Source: Spongilla lacustris
Lineage: Eukaryota; Porifera; Demospongiae; Spongillida; Spongillidae
Direction of reading: 5' to 3'
DNA length: 64,000 nt
Assembly (NCBI GenBank): GCA_949361645.1
Contig: OX442424.1
Coordinates: 1,565,895-1,629,894 of the forward strand
The translations under genes were made by a program, and so were the position numbers. Shown piece by piece: positions 58,801 to 64,000 of the stretch. Numbering within the stretch: the stretch's first letter is position 1; the number at the start of each line of letters is the position of its first letter. The notes under the pieces were generated by a model, which saw only the letters and a list, made by a program, of their open reading frames with translations, ran no database searches and was not told the DNA's origin.

Positions 58801-61800
58801 GAACTGCAGCCTGCCCGATGGTACGAAACCGATAACGAACAACTTGAATTGCCCGATGGCATGCAAGGAACCGATAACGAACAACTTGCCCGATGGCATG
58901 CAAGGAACCAGCTTGCCCAATGGCCAGGAACCGATAACGAAAAGCTTGCCCGATCGGATGGCACGGGATCAATAACGAATGGCTAGCCCGATGGCAAGGA
59001 ACCGATGACGAACATCTTGCCCAATGGCAAGGAACCGATAACGAACAGCTTGCCCGATGGCAAGGAACCGATTACGAAAAGCTTGCCCGATGGCACTGGA
59101 CCGACAATGAACAGCTTGCAATTGCCCGATGGCACGGGACCGATAACGAACAGCTTGCCCGATGGCACGGGCCCGATAACGAACCGTATGCCCGACGGCA
59201 AGTAACCAATAACGAACAGCTTGCCCGATGGCAAGGAGCCGATAACGAACAGCTTGCCCAATGGCACGGGACCGATAACGCATAGCTTGCCCGACGGCAA
59301 GGAACCGATAACGAACAGCTTGCCCAATGGCACGGGACCGATAACGAATAGCTTGCCCGATGGCACGGGACCGATAACGAACAGCTTGCCCGACGGCACG
59401 GGACCGATAACGAACCGCTTGTCCGACGGCAAGGAACCGATAACGAACAGCTTGCCCGATGGCACGGGACGGATAACGAATAGCTTGCCCGACGGCAAGG
59501 ACCGATAACGAACAGCTTGCTCGATGGCACGGGACCGATAACGAACAGCTTGCCCGACGGCACGGGATTGATAACAAATGGCTAGCTCGATGGCAAGGAA
59601 CCGATGACGAACAGCTTGCCCAATGGCAAGGAACCGATAACGAATGGCTTGCCCGATGGCAAGGAACCGATAACGAACAGCTTGCCCGACGGTACGGGAC
59701 CGATAACGAATAGCTTGCCCAATGGCAAGGAACCGATAACGAATGGCTAGCCCGATGGCAAGGAACCGATAACGAACGGCTAGCCCGATGGCAAGGAACC
59801 GATAACGAAGAGCTTGCCCGACGGCAAGAAACCAATAACAAACAGCTTGCCCAATGGCAAGGAACCGATAACGAACAGCTTGCCCGACGGCACGGGACCG
59901 ATATAGACGAACAGCTCACCCGACGGCTAGCTGCCATGACCGACTTTGTTACTCGTGGTAACAATCGCCGGAGGGACGAGGCACACCATAAATTGCTCAC
60001 CGCTGTCCTCATGAAGTTGGTCGGGACCTTCAAAAGCTGCAAGTGACTGGACAGATAGCGGTTGTCGAAGAGGTAGCAGCTGCCGCCATTAGTACACGTG
60101 GCTCGAATGCTGCCCGCTGATGTACATGACGTATGCGCCGGCGCGGGGTCGCCCCCTTGTAATTAACTGCGTTTAACTACGTTAACCTTCATCAGTAGAG
60201 GTCAGAATTCATTGTGTACTTAGGAAAACTGTGCCCTGTTATTAATAAAAAAGGTCTGCCTGCCCAGGTCAATTAACAGTTCAACATGGCTTCTGTTTAT
60301 CAAGTACCCCATACATGATTTTGTGCGTAATTGTAATTTCATTGCATGTGTTCATTTCTGTACCTTTTAGCTTCTCCCTGTATGACCCAAAAAAAAAACC
60401 ATACTGAGGGAATATAAAGGAAGGCTATTGTAAGGAATAGCATACTGTTATATGGGCTAAATGATGCCTTTTGCAATCCCATGGTAGCACAAAAGGTCAG
60501 CTCTTTGTGAAGTTAGTGCAGGTGCATTGCTTAACAAGGCACTGAGCATGCATAGAAAAAATAGGTGAATTTCTACATGATATTCGTGCTATTGATGCAA
60601 TCAAAATCACAGAACCTTTCTTTTGTGATGCCTCTTACAACCAAATAGGGAAGCTTGGTACTCTAATGGTACATGTAGGTGTGTGTAATGGCGGACGAAA
60701 TACCTGCATACATGTACCCTTATGTACCCTACTCCTCCCCTTACCTACTACTACCCCTACCCCTTCCAATACCTACCACTACCCCTACTACTACCCCTAC
60801 TCCTCCCCTTACCTACTACTACCCCTACCCTACCACTACCCCTACTACTACCCCTACTCCTCCCCTTACCTACTACCATGGGCGCCCCCAGCATTTCTGG
60901 AAGGGTGGGGCCAGGATAGGGTAAGGGGGCGTCATTTGACAGCCAAATATTACTATAGGGGTGTTGTCTACTTTAATATTGTATTAAAAGTGGGGGGCCC
61001 CCTGGTGATGCCCATGACCTACTACCCCTATTCCTCCCCTTACCTACTACATGTACATATATACCCCTACTCCTCCCCTTACCTACTACTACCCCTACTC
61101 CTCCCCTTACCTACTACTACCCCTACTCCTCCCCTTACCTACTACTACCCCTACTCCTCCCCTTACCTACTACTGCCCCTACTCCTCCCCTTACCTACTA
61201 CTACCCCTACTCCTCCCCTTACCTACTACTGCCCCTACTCCTCCCCTTACCTACTACTACCCCTACTCCTCCCCTTACCTACTACTACCCCTACTCCTCC
61301 CCTTACCTACTACTACCCCTACTCCTCCCCTTACCTACTACTACCCCTACTCCTCCCCTTACTTACCACTATCCCTACTCCTCCCCTTACCTACTACTAC
61401 CCCTACTCCTCCCCTTACCTACTACTACCCCTACTCCTCTCCTTACCTACTACTACCCCTACTCCTCTCCTTACCTACTACTACCCCTACTCCTCCCCTT
61501 ACCTACTACTACCCCTACTCCTACTATTCCCCTGGTGCATGGAGTGAGGTGACCTCAATGGTCACGTATATGATGATGACGAATTCACTGATACACTACT
61601 GCCAGAGTATAAAACATATATACATGGATACTGTTTACAAGTTGAGTTGACACAGATCACTTTAATTTACAGAACACTGTAATAGAGGAAGAGATGGTGG
61701 ACACACCTGTTGCTGTCATATCAAGAGAGTTGGAGAGAGTAAAAATTTCACTGGTATTAGTACCAATACAACATTGTTTATGTACTGAACAATATTTATC

Positions 61801-62607
61801 ATCCATGGCTGAGTTATCTCTGGTTATGACATGTAGATATACATGTAAATGATGTATATACCAAGTTCAGATTGTAGCTAAGTGATCAGTGTTTCTCTAT
61901 GGTATCATAATTGTAACGTCAGAGGCTCTTATTTAATGGTTCTTTTTGCCTTTTAAAATGCAAAGTACTCTCTTTCCATTATTGGGGTATATAAGATTAT
62001 GAGTGATGAAGATGAAATGTCTGTTGCTAAGTGAATATATTTAGATGTAGCGTGACTGTTGAAAGCATTCGGTTATGAATAAAAAGCAATGAAACAAGTA
62101 AATAAAAACATTCTCTATGAGAAAGTTGGTGGTATATAGGATTTGAAGGCAATAGTGGTGTAAAAAGCAGGGAAACAAGGGTTCAATGATAAAGAAAAAT
62201 GAAATAGTCCTATATTTAGCACATGCATGAACAATGTATTGTCCTACAATGTGTGCCGGGCTAAATATAGGACTATTTCGTTTTTCCTTATCGTTCAACC
62301 CTTCTTTCCCTGCTTTTTACACCACTATTGCCTTCAAATCCTATATACCACCAACTTTCTCATAGAGAATGTTTTTATTTACTTGTTAAAGCTAAAATCA
62401 TTCAGTTCTGTCAGTATTCTACCAAATTATGTTGCCCCCAGTTACAGAGTATGGTGTACATCTAGCTGTTAGGTAGCAGTTATTGAAGGCATATGTTCAT
62501 AATCACAGGATGGCTGGAGTGCTCTTCACTTGGCCTCTCGTTATGGACATGTTGAAGTGGTAAAAGTACTGCTGGATGCTGGGGCAAAGGTCAATCTCAT
62601 AAACAAG
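43822..62607 (+). CDS. Signal peptide + ankyrin-repeat protein, tandem-exon gene (partial)
   Basis: Nine exons join in phase: 43822-43882, 43950-43990, 45147-45239, 50205-50303, 50967-51065, 51701-51799, 52434-52532, 53197-53295 and 62509-62607. The first encodes MVIRSKSTVIVAFCIAYFCK, a likely signal peptide with cleavage near GACA|KDE. The second ends on an ATG codon, and the third holds an ankyrin capping-type helix pair (MEGNKPEVERLLKKGVNVNA). Each of the other six is exactly 99 nt, phase 0, and equals one 33-residue ankyrin repeat (DGWSALHWAS.YGHVEVVK pattern). Ankyrin repeats bind proteins and carry no catalysis. No stop interrupts any exon. The 3' end lies beyond the window. Secretion is predicted from the first exon only; it could instead be a membrane anchor. 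Introns are long and full of mobile elements. Confidence 0.78.
43950..43990 (+). CDS. Ankyrin gene exon 2
   Basis: A strong pyrimidine tract and GATTAG precede it, and ATG|GTAAGG follows. The 41 nt complete the phase-1 codon from exon 1 and read ACAKDEAETSQAM. Confidence 0.7.
44209..44230. repeat. Poly-G run (22 G)
   Basis: An uninterrupted run of about 22 G residues lies in intron 2 of the ankyrin gene. The length may be unreliable in the assembly. Confidence 0.85.
44231..45146. other. Ankyrin gene intron 2, right part
   Basis: About 0.9 kb without a recognised feature other than the acceptor of exon 3 at its end. Confidence 0.5.
45147..45239 (+). CDS. Ankyrin gene exon 3 (first ankyrin unit)
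   Basis: 93 nt, phase 0, between CAAAAAG and CTG|GTAAGC. It reads EENLRNNAMEGNKPEVERLL then KKGVNVNAFDL, a diverged N-terminal ankyrin unit. Confidence 0.75.
45706..45985 (+). mobile_element. hAT transposase C-terminal relic
   Basis: The frame from 45706 reads DLFPQLSTLLILPVSVTECE then RSFSAINRK, the hAT dimerisation signature (usual form P.LS..A...L.IPVS...CERSFS). After a stop at 45895-45897 another frame continues as ISVEGVPLELFD, the usual tail of these transposases. It lies in intron 3 of the ankyrin gene. Upstream catalytic parts are missing. Confidence 0.75.
46411..46535 (+). mobile_element. Second copy of hAT relic tail
   Basis: GGATTGCAATTTCAGTGGAG through TTTGACACTTTGATTTTGAA and GGGATTTACTGCTAAG repeats about 120 bp of the relic at 45852-45975 in the same orientation, with a small internal deletion. 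Confidence 0.7.
46648..48839. mobile_element. piggyBac-like non-autonomous element, 2.2 kb
   Basis: TTAA occurs at 46644-46647 and at 48840-48843, immediately outside matching inverted ends. The left end reads CAGATTAGGGCCCA and the right end, reverse-complemented, reads CAGATTAGTGCCCA. A TTAA target duplication with 13-16-bp inverted ends beginning with C is the piggyBac superfamily pattern. The interior has no transposase; most of it is a 31-bp minisatellite. It is inserted in the ankyrin intron. Identification rests on ends and target duplication only. Confidence 0.72.
47220..48262. repeat. 31-bp minisatellite inside the piggyBac-like element
   Basis: About 33 units of GTGTGATGGTACAAGTGTGT plus GCATGTGTGTA are present, with blockwise variants (CATGGCACAAG, CATGGTAAG). 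The minus-strand THMHTL frames are its translation. Confidence 0.93.
48844..49799. other. Ankyrin intron remnant
   Basis: Phrases such as GGTAGAATAAGTGTAGTTATG and GGCTTCAATGAATAAG-like sequence (about 48917-49100) match 62825-62860 and 63808-63870. This is intron material of an older tandem unit whose exon is absent or outside the matched part. No gene is seen. Confidence 0.5.
49980..50021 (+). pseudogene. Truncated ankyrin exon
   Basis: After ATCACAG the sequence starts as in the intact exons (DGWSALHSASYNGH) but after about 42 nt jumps to TATAATCATCATTGCATTTG, which belongs to the middle of the next intron. An internal deletion of roughly 670 bp in one tandem unit explains it. No donor remains. 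Confidence 0.75.
50205..50303 (+). CDS. Ankyrin exon A
   Basis: 99 nt between ATCACAG and AAG|GTGAGG; one ankyrin repeat (DGRSALHWASYKGHVEVVK then VLLNARANVNLTDK). Confidence 0.85.
50967..51065 (+). CDS. Ankyrin exon B
   Basis: 99 nt, same borders as exon A; reads DGWSALHWASRYGHVEVVK then VLLDAGADVNLISK. It begins 762 bp after exon A. Confidence 0.85.
51701..51799 (+). CDS. Ankyrin exon C
   Basis: 99 nt; reads DGLSALHWASYKGHVEVVK then VLLDAGADVNLISK. It begins 734 bp after exon B. Confidence 0.85.
52434..52532 (+). CDS. Ankyrin exon D
   Basis: 99 nt; reads DGWSALHLASVDGHVEVVK then VLLNAGAKVNLVDM. It begins 733 bp after exon C. Confidence 0.85.
53197..53295 (+). CDS. Ankyrin exon E
   Basis: 99 nt; reads DGWSALHWASRYGHVEVVK then VLQDAGADVNLPTK. 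It begins 763 bp after exon D. Its downstream intron is interrupted by the 8.8-kb insertion. Confidence 0.85.
53555..53576. other. Perfect 9-bp inverted repeat at insertion border
   Basis: GAGAGTTAC-GTTA-GTAACTCTC sits 2 bp inside the left insertion junction. Confidence 0.75.
53577..54650. other. Left arm of the insertion, unresolved
   Basis: CpG-containing sequence holds an exon-like plus frame near 54218-54378 (SAAIKSAEHRDDSIASPSAK, KRMRFQER) and a GTACATGTA run at 54003-54047. No family is recognised. Confidence 0.35.
54651..55047 (+). mobile_element. Internally deleted copy of CpG-rich element (R-D, 397 bp)
   Basis: Begins with block R1 (54651-54843), followed by 77 bp and block D1 (54921-55047). 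R1 equals R2 at 55048-55240 except for one base (GTGAATGTG versus GTGAACGTG). D1 equals D2 at 60066-60192 over 127 bp. It is therefore a short version of the adjacent 5.1-kb unit, joined head-to-tail with no spacer. Confidence 0.8.
56917..57227. mobile_element. Possible short relative of the hAT-like element
   Basis: The left end (TAGTGGCCCGGTTCGACCC, then ATTCGAAC and CGATTCGTG) and right end (GATACCGGTTAGGTCCGCAC then CGGAACACTA) resemble the two ends of the 853-bp element at 62899-63751. No clear 8-bp target duplication was found. It lies inside the CpG-rich element. Confidence 0.45.
57900..57927 (+). other. Overlapping alternative hairpins
   Basis: CGGGCGTG-ATAA-CACGCCCG (57900-57919) is a perfect 8-bp stem. 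CGCCC-GTAA-GGGCG (57914-57927), with a GNRA-type loop, shares its left strand with the first stem's right strand, so only one can form at a time. Confidence 0.5.
58795..59935. repeat. 33-bp array, about 34 units
   Basis: Consensus GATAACGAACAGCTTGCCCG plus ATGGCAAGGAACC, with alternation of GGCAAGGAACC and GGCACGGGACC forms. Since 33 is 11 codons, several frames on both strands stay open (ITNSLPDGTGP on plus, LFVIGPVPSGK and ASCSLSVPCHR on minus). One plus frame (EQLARWQGTDN) runs into a non-repetitive tail, TRRLAAMTDFVTRGNNRRRD, ending at a TGA near 60044-60046. That frame is broken by TAG codons in several units. Confidence 0.85.
60193..60714 (+). other. Candidate coding fragment before the 28-bp satellite
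   Basis: From about 60546 a plus frame reads ACIEKIGEFLHDIRAIDAIK then ITEPFFCDASYNQIGKLGTL and continues into the satellite. The composition looks protein-like, but no start, splice site or family is recognised. Confidence 0.3.
60715..61540. repeat. 28-bp pyrimidine-rich satellite
   Basis: Units of ACCTACTACTACCCCTACTC plus CTCCCCTT are tandemly repeated on the plus strand. Because 28 is not a multiple of three, one frame cycles through three peptides (YYYPYSSPY, LLLPLLLPLP, TTTPTPPLT) with an 84-nt period and no stop. The long open frame is therefore not evidence of a gene. Confidence 0.92.
60877..61016. mobile_element. 140-bp insertion within the 28-bp satellite
   Basis: The inserted piece begins CATGGGCGCCCCCAGC and ends GATGCCCATG, giving 7-bp perfect inverted ends. 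It is flanked by ACCTACTAC on both sides (60868-60876 and 61017-61025). The flanking match could be a target duplication, but the host repeat itself contains this motif. It may be a tiny MITE. Confidence 0.5.
61541..62092. other. Spacer between 28-bp satellite and MITE
   Basis: An exon-like plus frame follows AATTTACAG at about 61671 (NTVIEEEMVDTPVAVISREL onward, stop near 61851). No family is recognised, and the rest is AT-rich. Confidence 0.35.
62093..62387. mobile_element. Foldback MITE, copy 2 (best preserved)
   Basis: The left arm (62093 to about 62220) and right arm (about 62260-62387, inverted) match over roughly 128 bp with only a few differences. Both outer ends read AACAAGTAAATAAAAACATT. 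A spacer of about 40 bp separates them. The whole could fold into one long hairpin. The right end coincides with the junction of the 8.8-kb insertion. Confidence 0.85.
62509..62607 (+). CDS. Ankyrin exon F
   Basis: 99 nt; reads DGWSALHLASRYGHVEVVK then VLLDAGAKVNLINK, followed by donor AAG|GTGATG. It is separated from exon E by 9.2 kb, most of which is inserted DNA. Confidence 0.85.
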
Positions 62608-62898
62608 GTGATGTTATGTGTGCACATGTGTGTCTTTTGTCATGCAAGTGTACACTGTACAAACTATATACATATCAGCATACCTCCACATATATCAATA
62701 CTGTTAAAAATAGACACAATTACCATCCTCCATACCTCCCCGATGCACCCTCCCCTACACCACACCACACATCTCCCCTTCCCCCTCTCCTACTGTACAC
62801 ACCCTCTCCTTTGCACCCCTGTAACTCTCTGGTTGAATAAGTGTAGTTTATGATGCATGTATTTGAAGATGTACAACTCCCTAATAATGCAAGTGTAC

Positions 62899-63751
62899 TA
62901 GTGTTCCCGTTCGAACCGAACCTACTTCATTCGAACGGTTCGCGATAGCCAATCATCAATGATTATTAAAGTTTAAATTAAACTATTCCCCACCACCGCC
63001 CCCCCGTGTTTAAACGAGCGTAATACGGTGGAGGGTATCGACTAGTTGGGCGTAGCCCAACCTTCGCGTATTGGCGGAAGGTCGGGTACCAAACCCGCAC
63101 AGTTTTTGTACAAGCTGCAACGGGGATTGCAGTCCAATCAGAATGCAGTAGCCCAATAAATACATTCTGCGGCAGCTGGTAGTAAAGCCTATCTGATTTA
63201 GACACTCCTTTACACAATTATTCATTGATACCGATTGTATAACACGCCACTATTCATTGATGTATTGCATAATACGCTGTACAAAAACTGTGCGGGTCCT
63301 TCTGCAATACGCGAAGGTCGGGCTACGCCCAACTAGGTATCGACTTAATCATGAACGCGGCTGTGTCAGTGTGTGCTATTCTTTAAAATCGTATTGGTCT
63401 ATTGGAGCCGGTACCAGATGTTTAAACAGGTACGTGGAAGCGTTAATTACGCTTGTTTAAACACGGGCCATTTTATTTCGGTGGGGGCGGAGGGGGGGGG
63501 GGGATATACCGCGGTACTCTACGGTCGATATGCGATCGACAGTACGAAATAGTTAATCGGCGATACATGGCCGTGATGTCGTTCTCTGCACGTACATGTA
63601 CAGATCTTGCTTAGCATTTCTTCACAATGGCCATCAAGGAAATGAATTTTTAATGAGATGTTCGAAAGGTTCGAAATATGTTCGAACCAAACATCGAACC
63701 GAGTCGAACCTCGAACCGTTCGATACCGGTTCGGTCCGAACCGGAACACTA
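62899..63751. mobile_element. hAT-like non-autonomous element, 853 bp
   Basis: The inverted ends are TAGTGTTCCCGTTCGAACCG (left) and, reverse-complemented, TAGTGTTCCGGTTCGGACCG (right). They are flanked by 8-bp direct repeats AAGTGTAC (62891-62898) and AAGTGTAT (63752-63759), 7 of 8 identical. An 8-bp target duplication with a YAGTG-type end is the hAT superfamily pattern. No transposase is encoded. It sits in the intron after ankyrin exon F. Confidence 0.75.
63003..63468. mobile_element. Nested inverted-repeat element inside the hAT-like element
   Basis: CGTGTTTAAACGAGCGTAAT near 63006 faces its inverted form near 63448-63466 (ATTACGCTTGTTTAAACACG). Further inward, TATCGACTAGTTGGGCGTAG at about 63036 and the CCTTCGCGTATT phrase face AATACGCGAAGG and CTACGCCCAACTAGG (about 63307-63340). 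A second, palindromic element appears to be inserted in the first. Confidence 0.6.
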
Positions 63752-63759
63752 AAGTGTAT

Positions 63760-64000
63760 ACATTAAAAACACAAGTCTGTGGTGATAGGGATATACCACA
63801 TTTGATTATCGGTAGGCTTCAATGAATAAGTTGGTAAGACAAGTAAATACCCCTGGGCCAAAGTATGGATGTTGCGGAACATATTTCATATTGATCATGA
63901 GAATGATTTTGTAAATTGTGAAGAAATTTGATTTACATTAAAATTCAAAATCAAACTTGAAAGCACTAAAAGTATGGCCATCTGTGATAAAGCAACCAAT
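63760..64000. other. Ankyrin intron, right edge
   Basis: GGCTTCAATGAATAAG at about 63808 repeats intron sequence seen near 49087, so the ankyrin gene intron continues to the window edge. Confidence 0.5.

Larger units (their letters stand above)
55048..60192 (+). mobile_element. CpG-rich element, long copy (R...D, 5,145 bp)
   Basis: Starts with R2 (55048-55240) and ends with D2 (60066-60192). The interior is strikingly CpG- and GC-richer than flanking DNA, has no long non-repetitive open frame, and includes a 33-bp array near its right side. R starts with TTAATTATATTCGGGGG, and D contains the near-complement CCCCCTTGTAATTAA, an imperfect terminal inversion. Not matched to any family I know. 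It may be a non-autonomous transposon, a rolling-circle-derived tandem or integrated extrachromosomal DNA. Confidence 0.6.
53553..62385. mobile_element. 8.8-kb composite insertion in an ankyrin unit intron
   Basis: In intact units CATGGTACAACTGTA is directly followed by TTAAAGCTAAAA. Here the first phrase ends at 53552 and the second resumes at 62386. The intervening 8,833 bp contains a 22-bp hairpin at its left border (53555-53576), the CpG-rich tandem element (54651-60192), a 28-bp satellite (60715-61540) and the foldback MITE at its right border. No simple target duplication flanks the whole, so several events are likely. Confidence 0.75.

Noticed and set aside
58969..60042. 357-codon minus-strand frame, the longest in the right half
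   Set aside because: It is the translation of the 33-bp array; several other frames across the same array are also open, so openness is no evidence of coding.
54651..60192. LTR retrotransposon with R or D as long terminal repeats
   Set aside because: R and D are different sequences, the duplicated ends are not TG..CA, and no gag, pol or primer-binding site is seen; the head-to-tail unit model explains the order better.
60666..61650. Tyrosine/proline/leucine-rich 293- and 199-codon frames
   Set aside because: They come from the 28-bp pyrimidine satellite, whose frame rotation has no stops.
53553..62385. A single Helitron spanning the whole insertion
   Set aside because: A hairpin lies near one border, but the expected CTRR end and 5' TC between A and T are not found, and the interior clearly contains separate elements.

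Overview
The window is eukaryotic and almost certainly metazoan. Genes are split by GT-AG introns, coding density is low, and tandem repeats and transposon relics take up much of the space. The gene content (an S28 serine carboxypeptidase, a TRIM-NHL family member, coiled-coil protein kinases and a tandem-exon ankyrin gene) fits an early-branching animal such as a sponge. That placement is an inference from gene families; nothing in the window fixes the species. No rRNA, tRNA, CRISPR array or bacterial operon was recognised.

Layout. 0.2-2.1 kb: the 5' five exons of an S28 peptidase gene on the minus strand, running off the left edge. 2.1-6.1 kb: mostly non-coding, with a dispersed repeat at 3.97-4.53 kb. 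6.1-8.3 kb: a TRIM-NHL gene (RING, B-box, coiled coil, filamin, NHL) on the minus strand, broken by several frameshifts. It lies head-to-head with an intact coiled-coil/protein-kinase gene at 8.5-9.7 kb. 10-27 kb: AT-rich non-coding DNA with a rearranged copy of the 3.97-kb repeat, a TRIM RING fragment, a foldback element, a 54-bp coding-phase minisatellite, a purine tract, a 35-bp satellite and a duplicated block. 27.0-35.2 kb: an 8.2-kb satellite of about 39 bp with a 2,277-bp higher-order period. 35.4-36.7 kb: retroelement fragments. 38-41.3 kb: several micro- and minisatellites. 41.9-43.5 kb: a second kinase copy, about 94-95% identical to the first but with a 2-bp frameshift ahead of the kinase domain.

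43.8-64 kb holds one plus-strand gene with a predicted signal peptide followed by ankyrin repeats. After three 5' exons come six 99-nt phase-0 exons, each exactly one 33-residue ankyrin repeat, five of them in tandem exon+intron units of 733-763 bp. Its introns have been heavily invaded. They carry a hAT transposase relic, a 2.2-kb piggyBac-like non-autonomous element (TTAA target duplication), and an 8.8-kb composite insertion. That insertion contains a CpG-rich, gene-poor element in a head-to-tail arrangement (a 397-bp internally deleted copy joined to a 5,145-bp copy), a 28-bp satellite and a foldback MITE. An 853-bp hAT-like element with an 8-bp target duplication lies further downstream.

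The most novel signals are the CpG-rich tandem element, the boundary-resolved non-autonomous transposons, the exon-wise expansion of the apparently secreted ankyrin gene, and the higher-order satellite. All boundaries come from reading the sequence by eye; no search or alignment was run.
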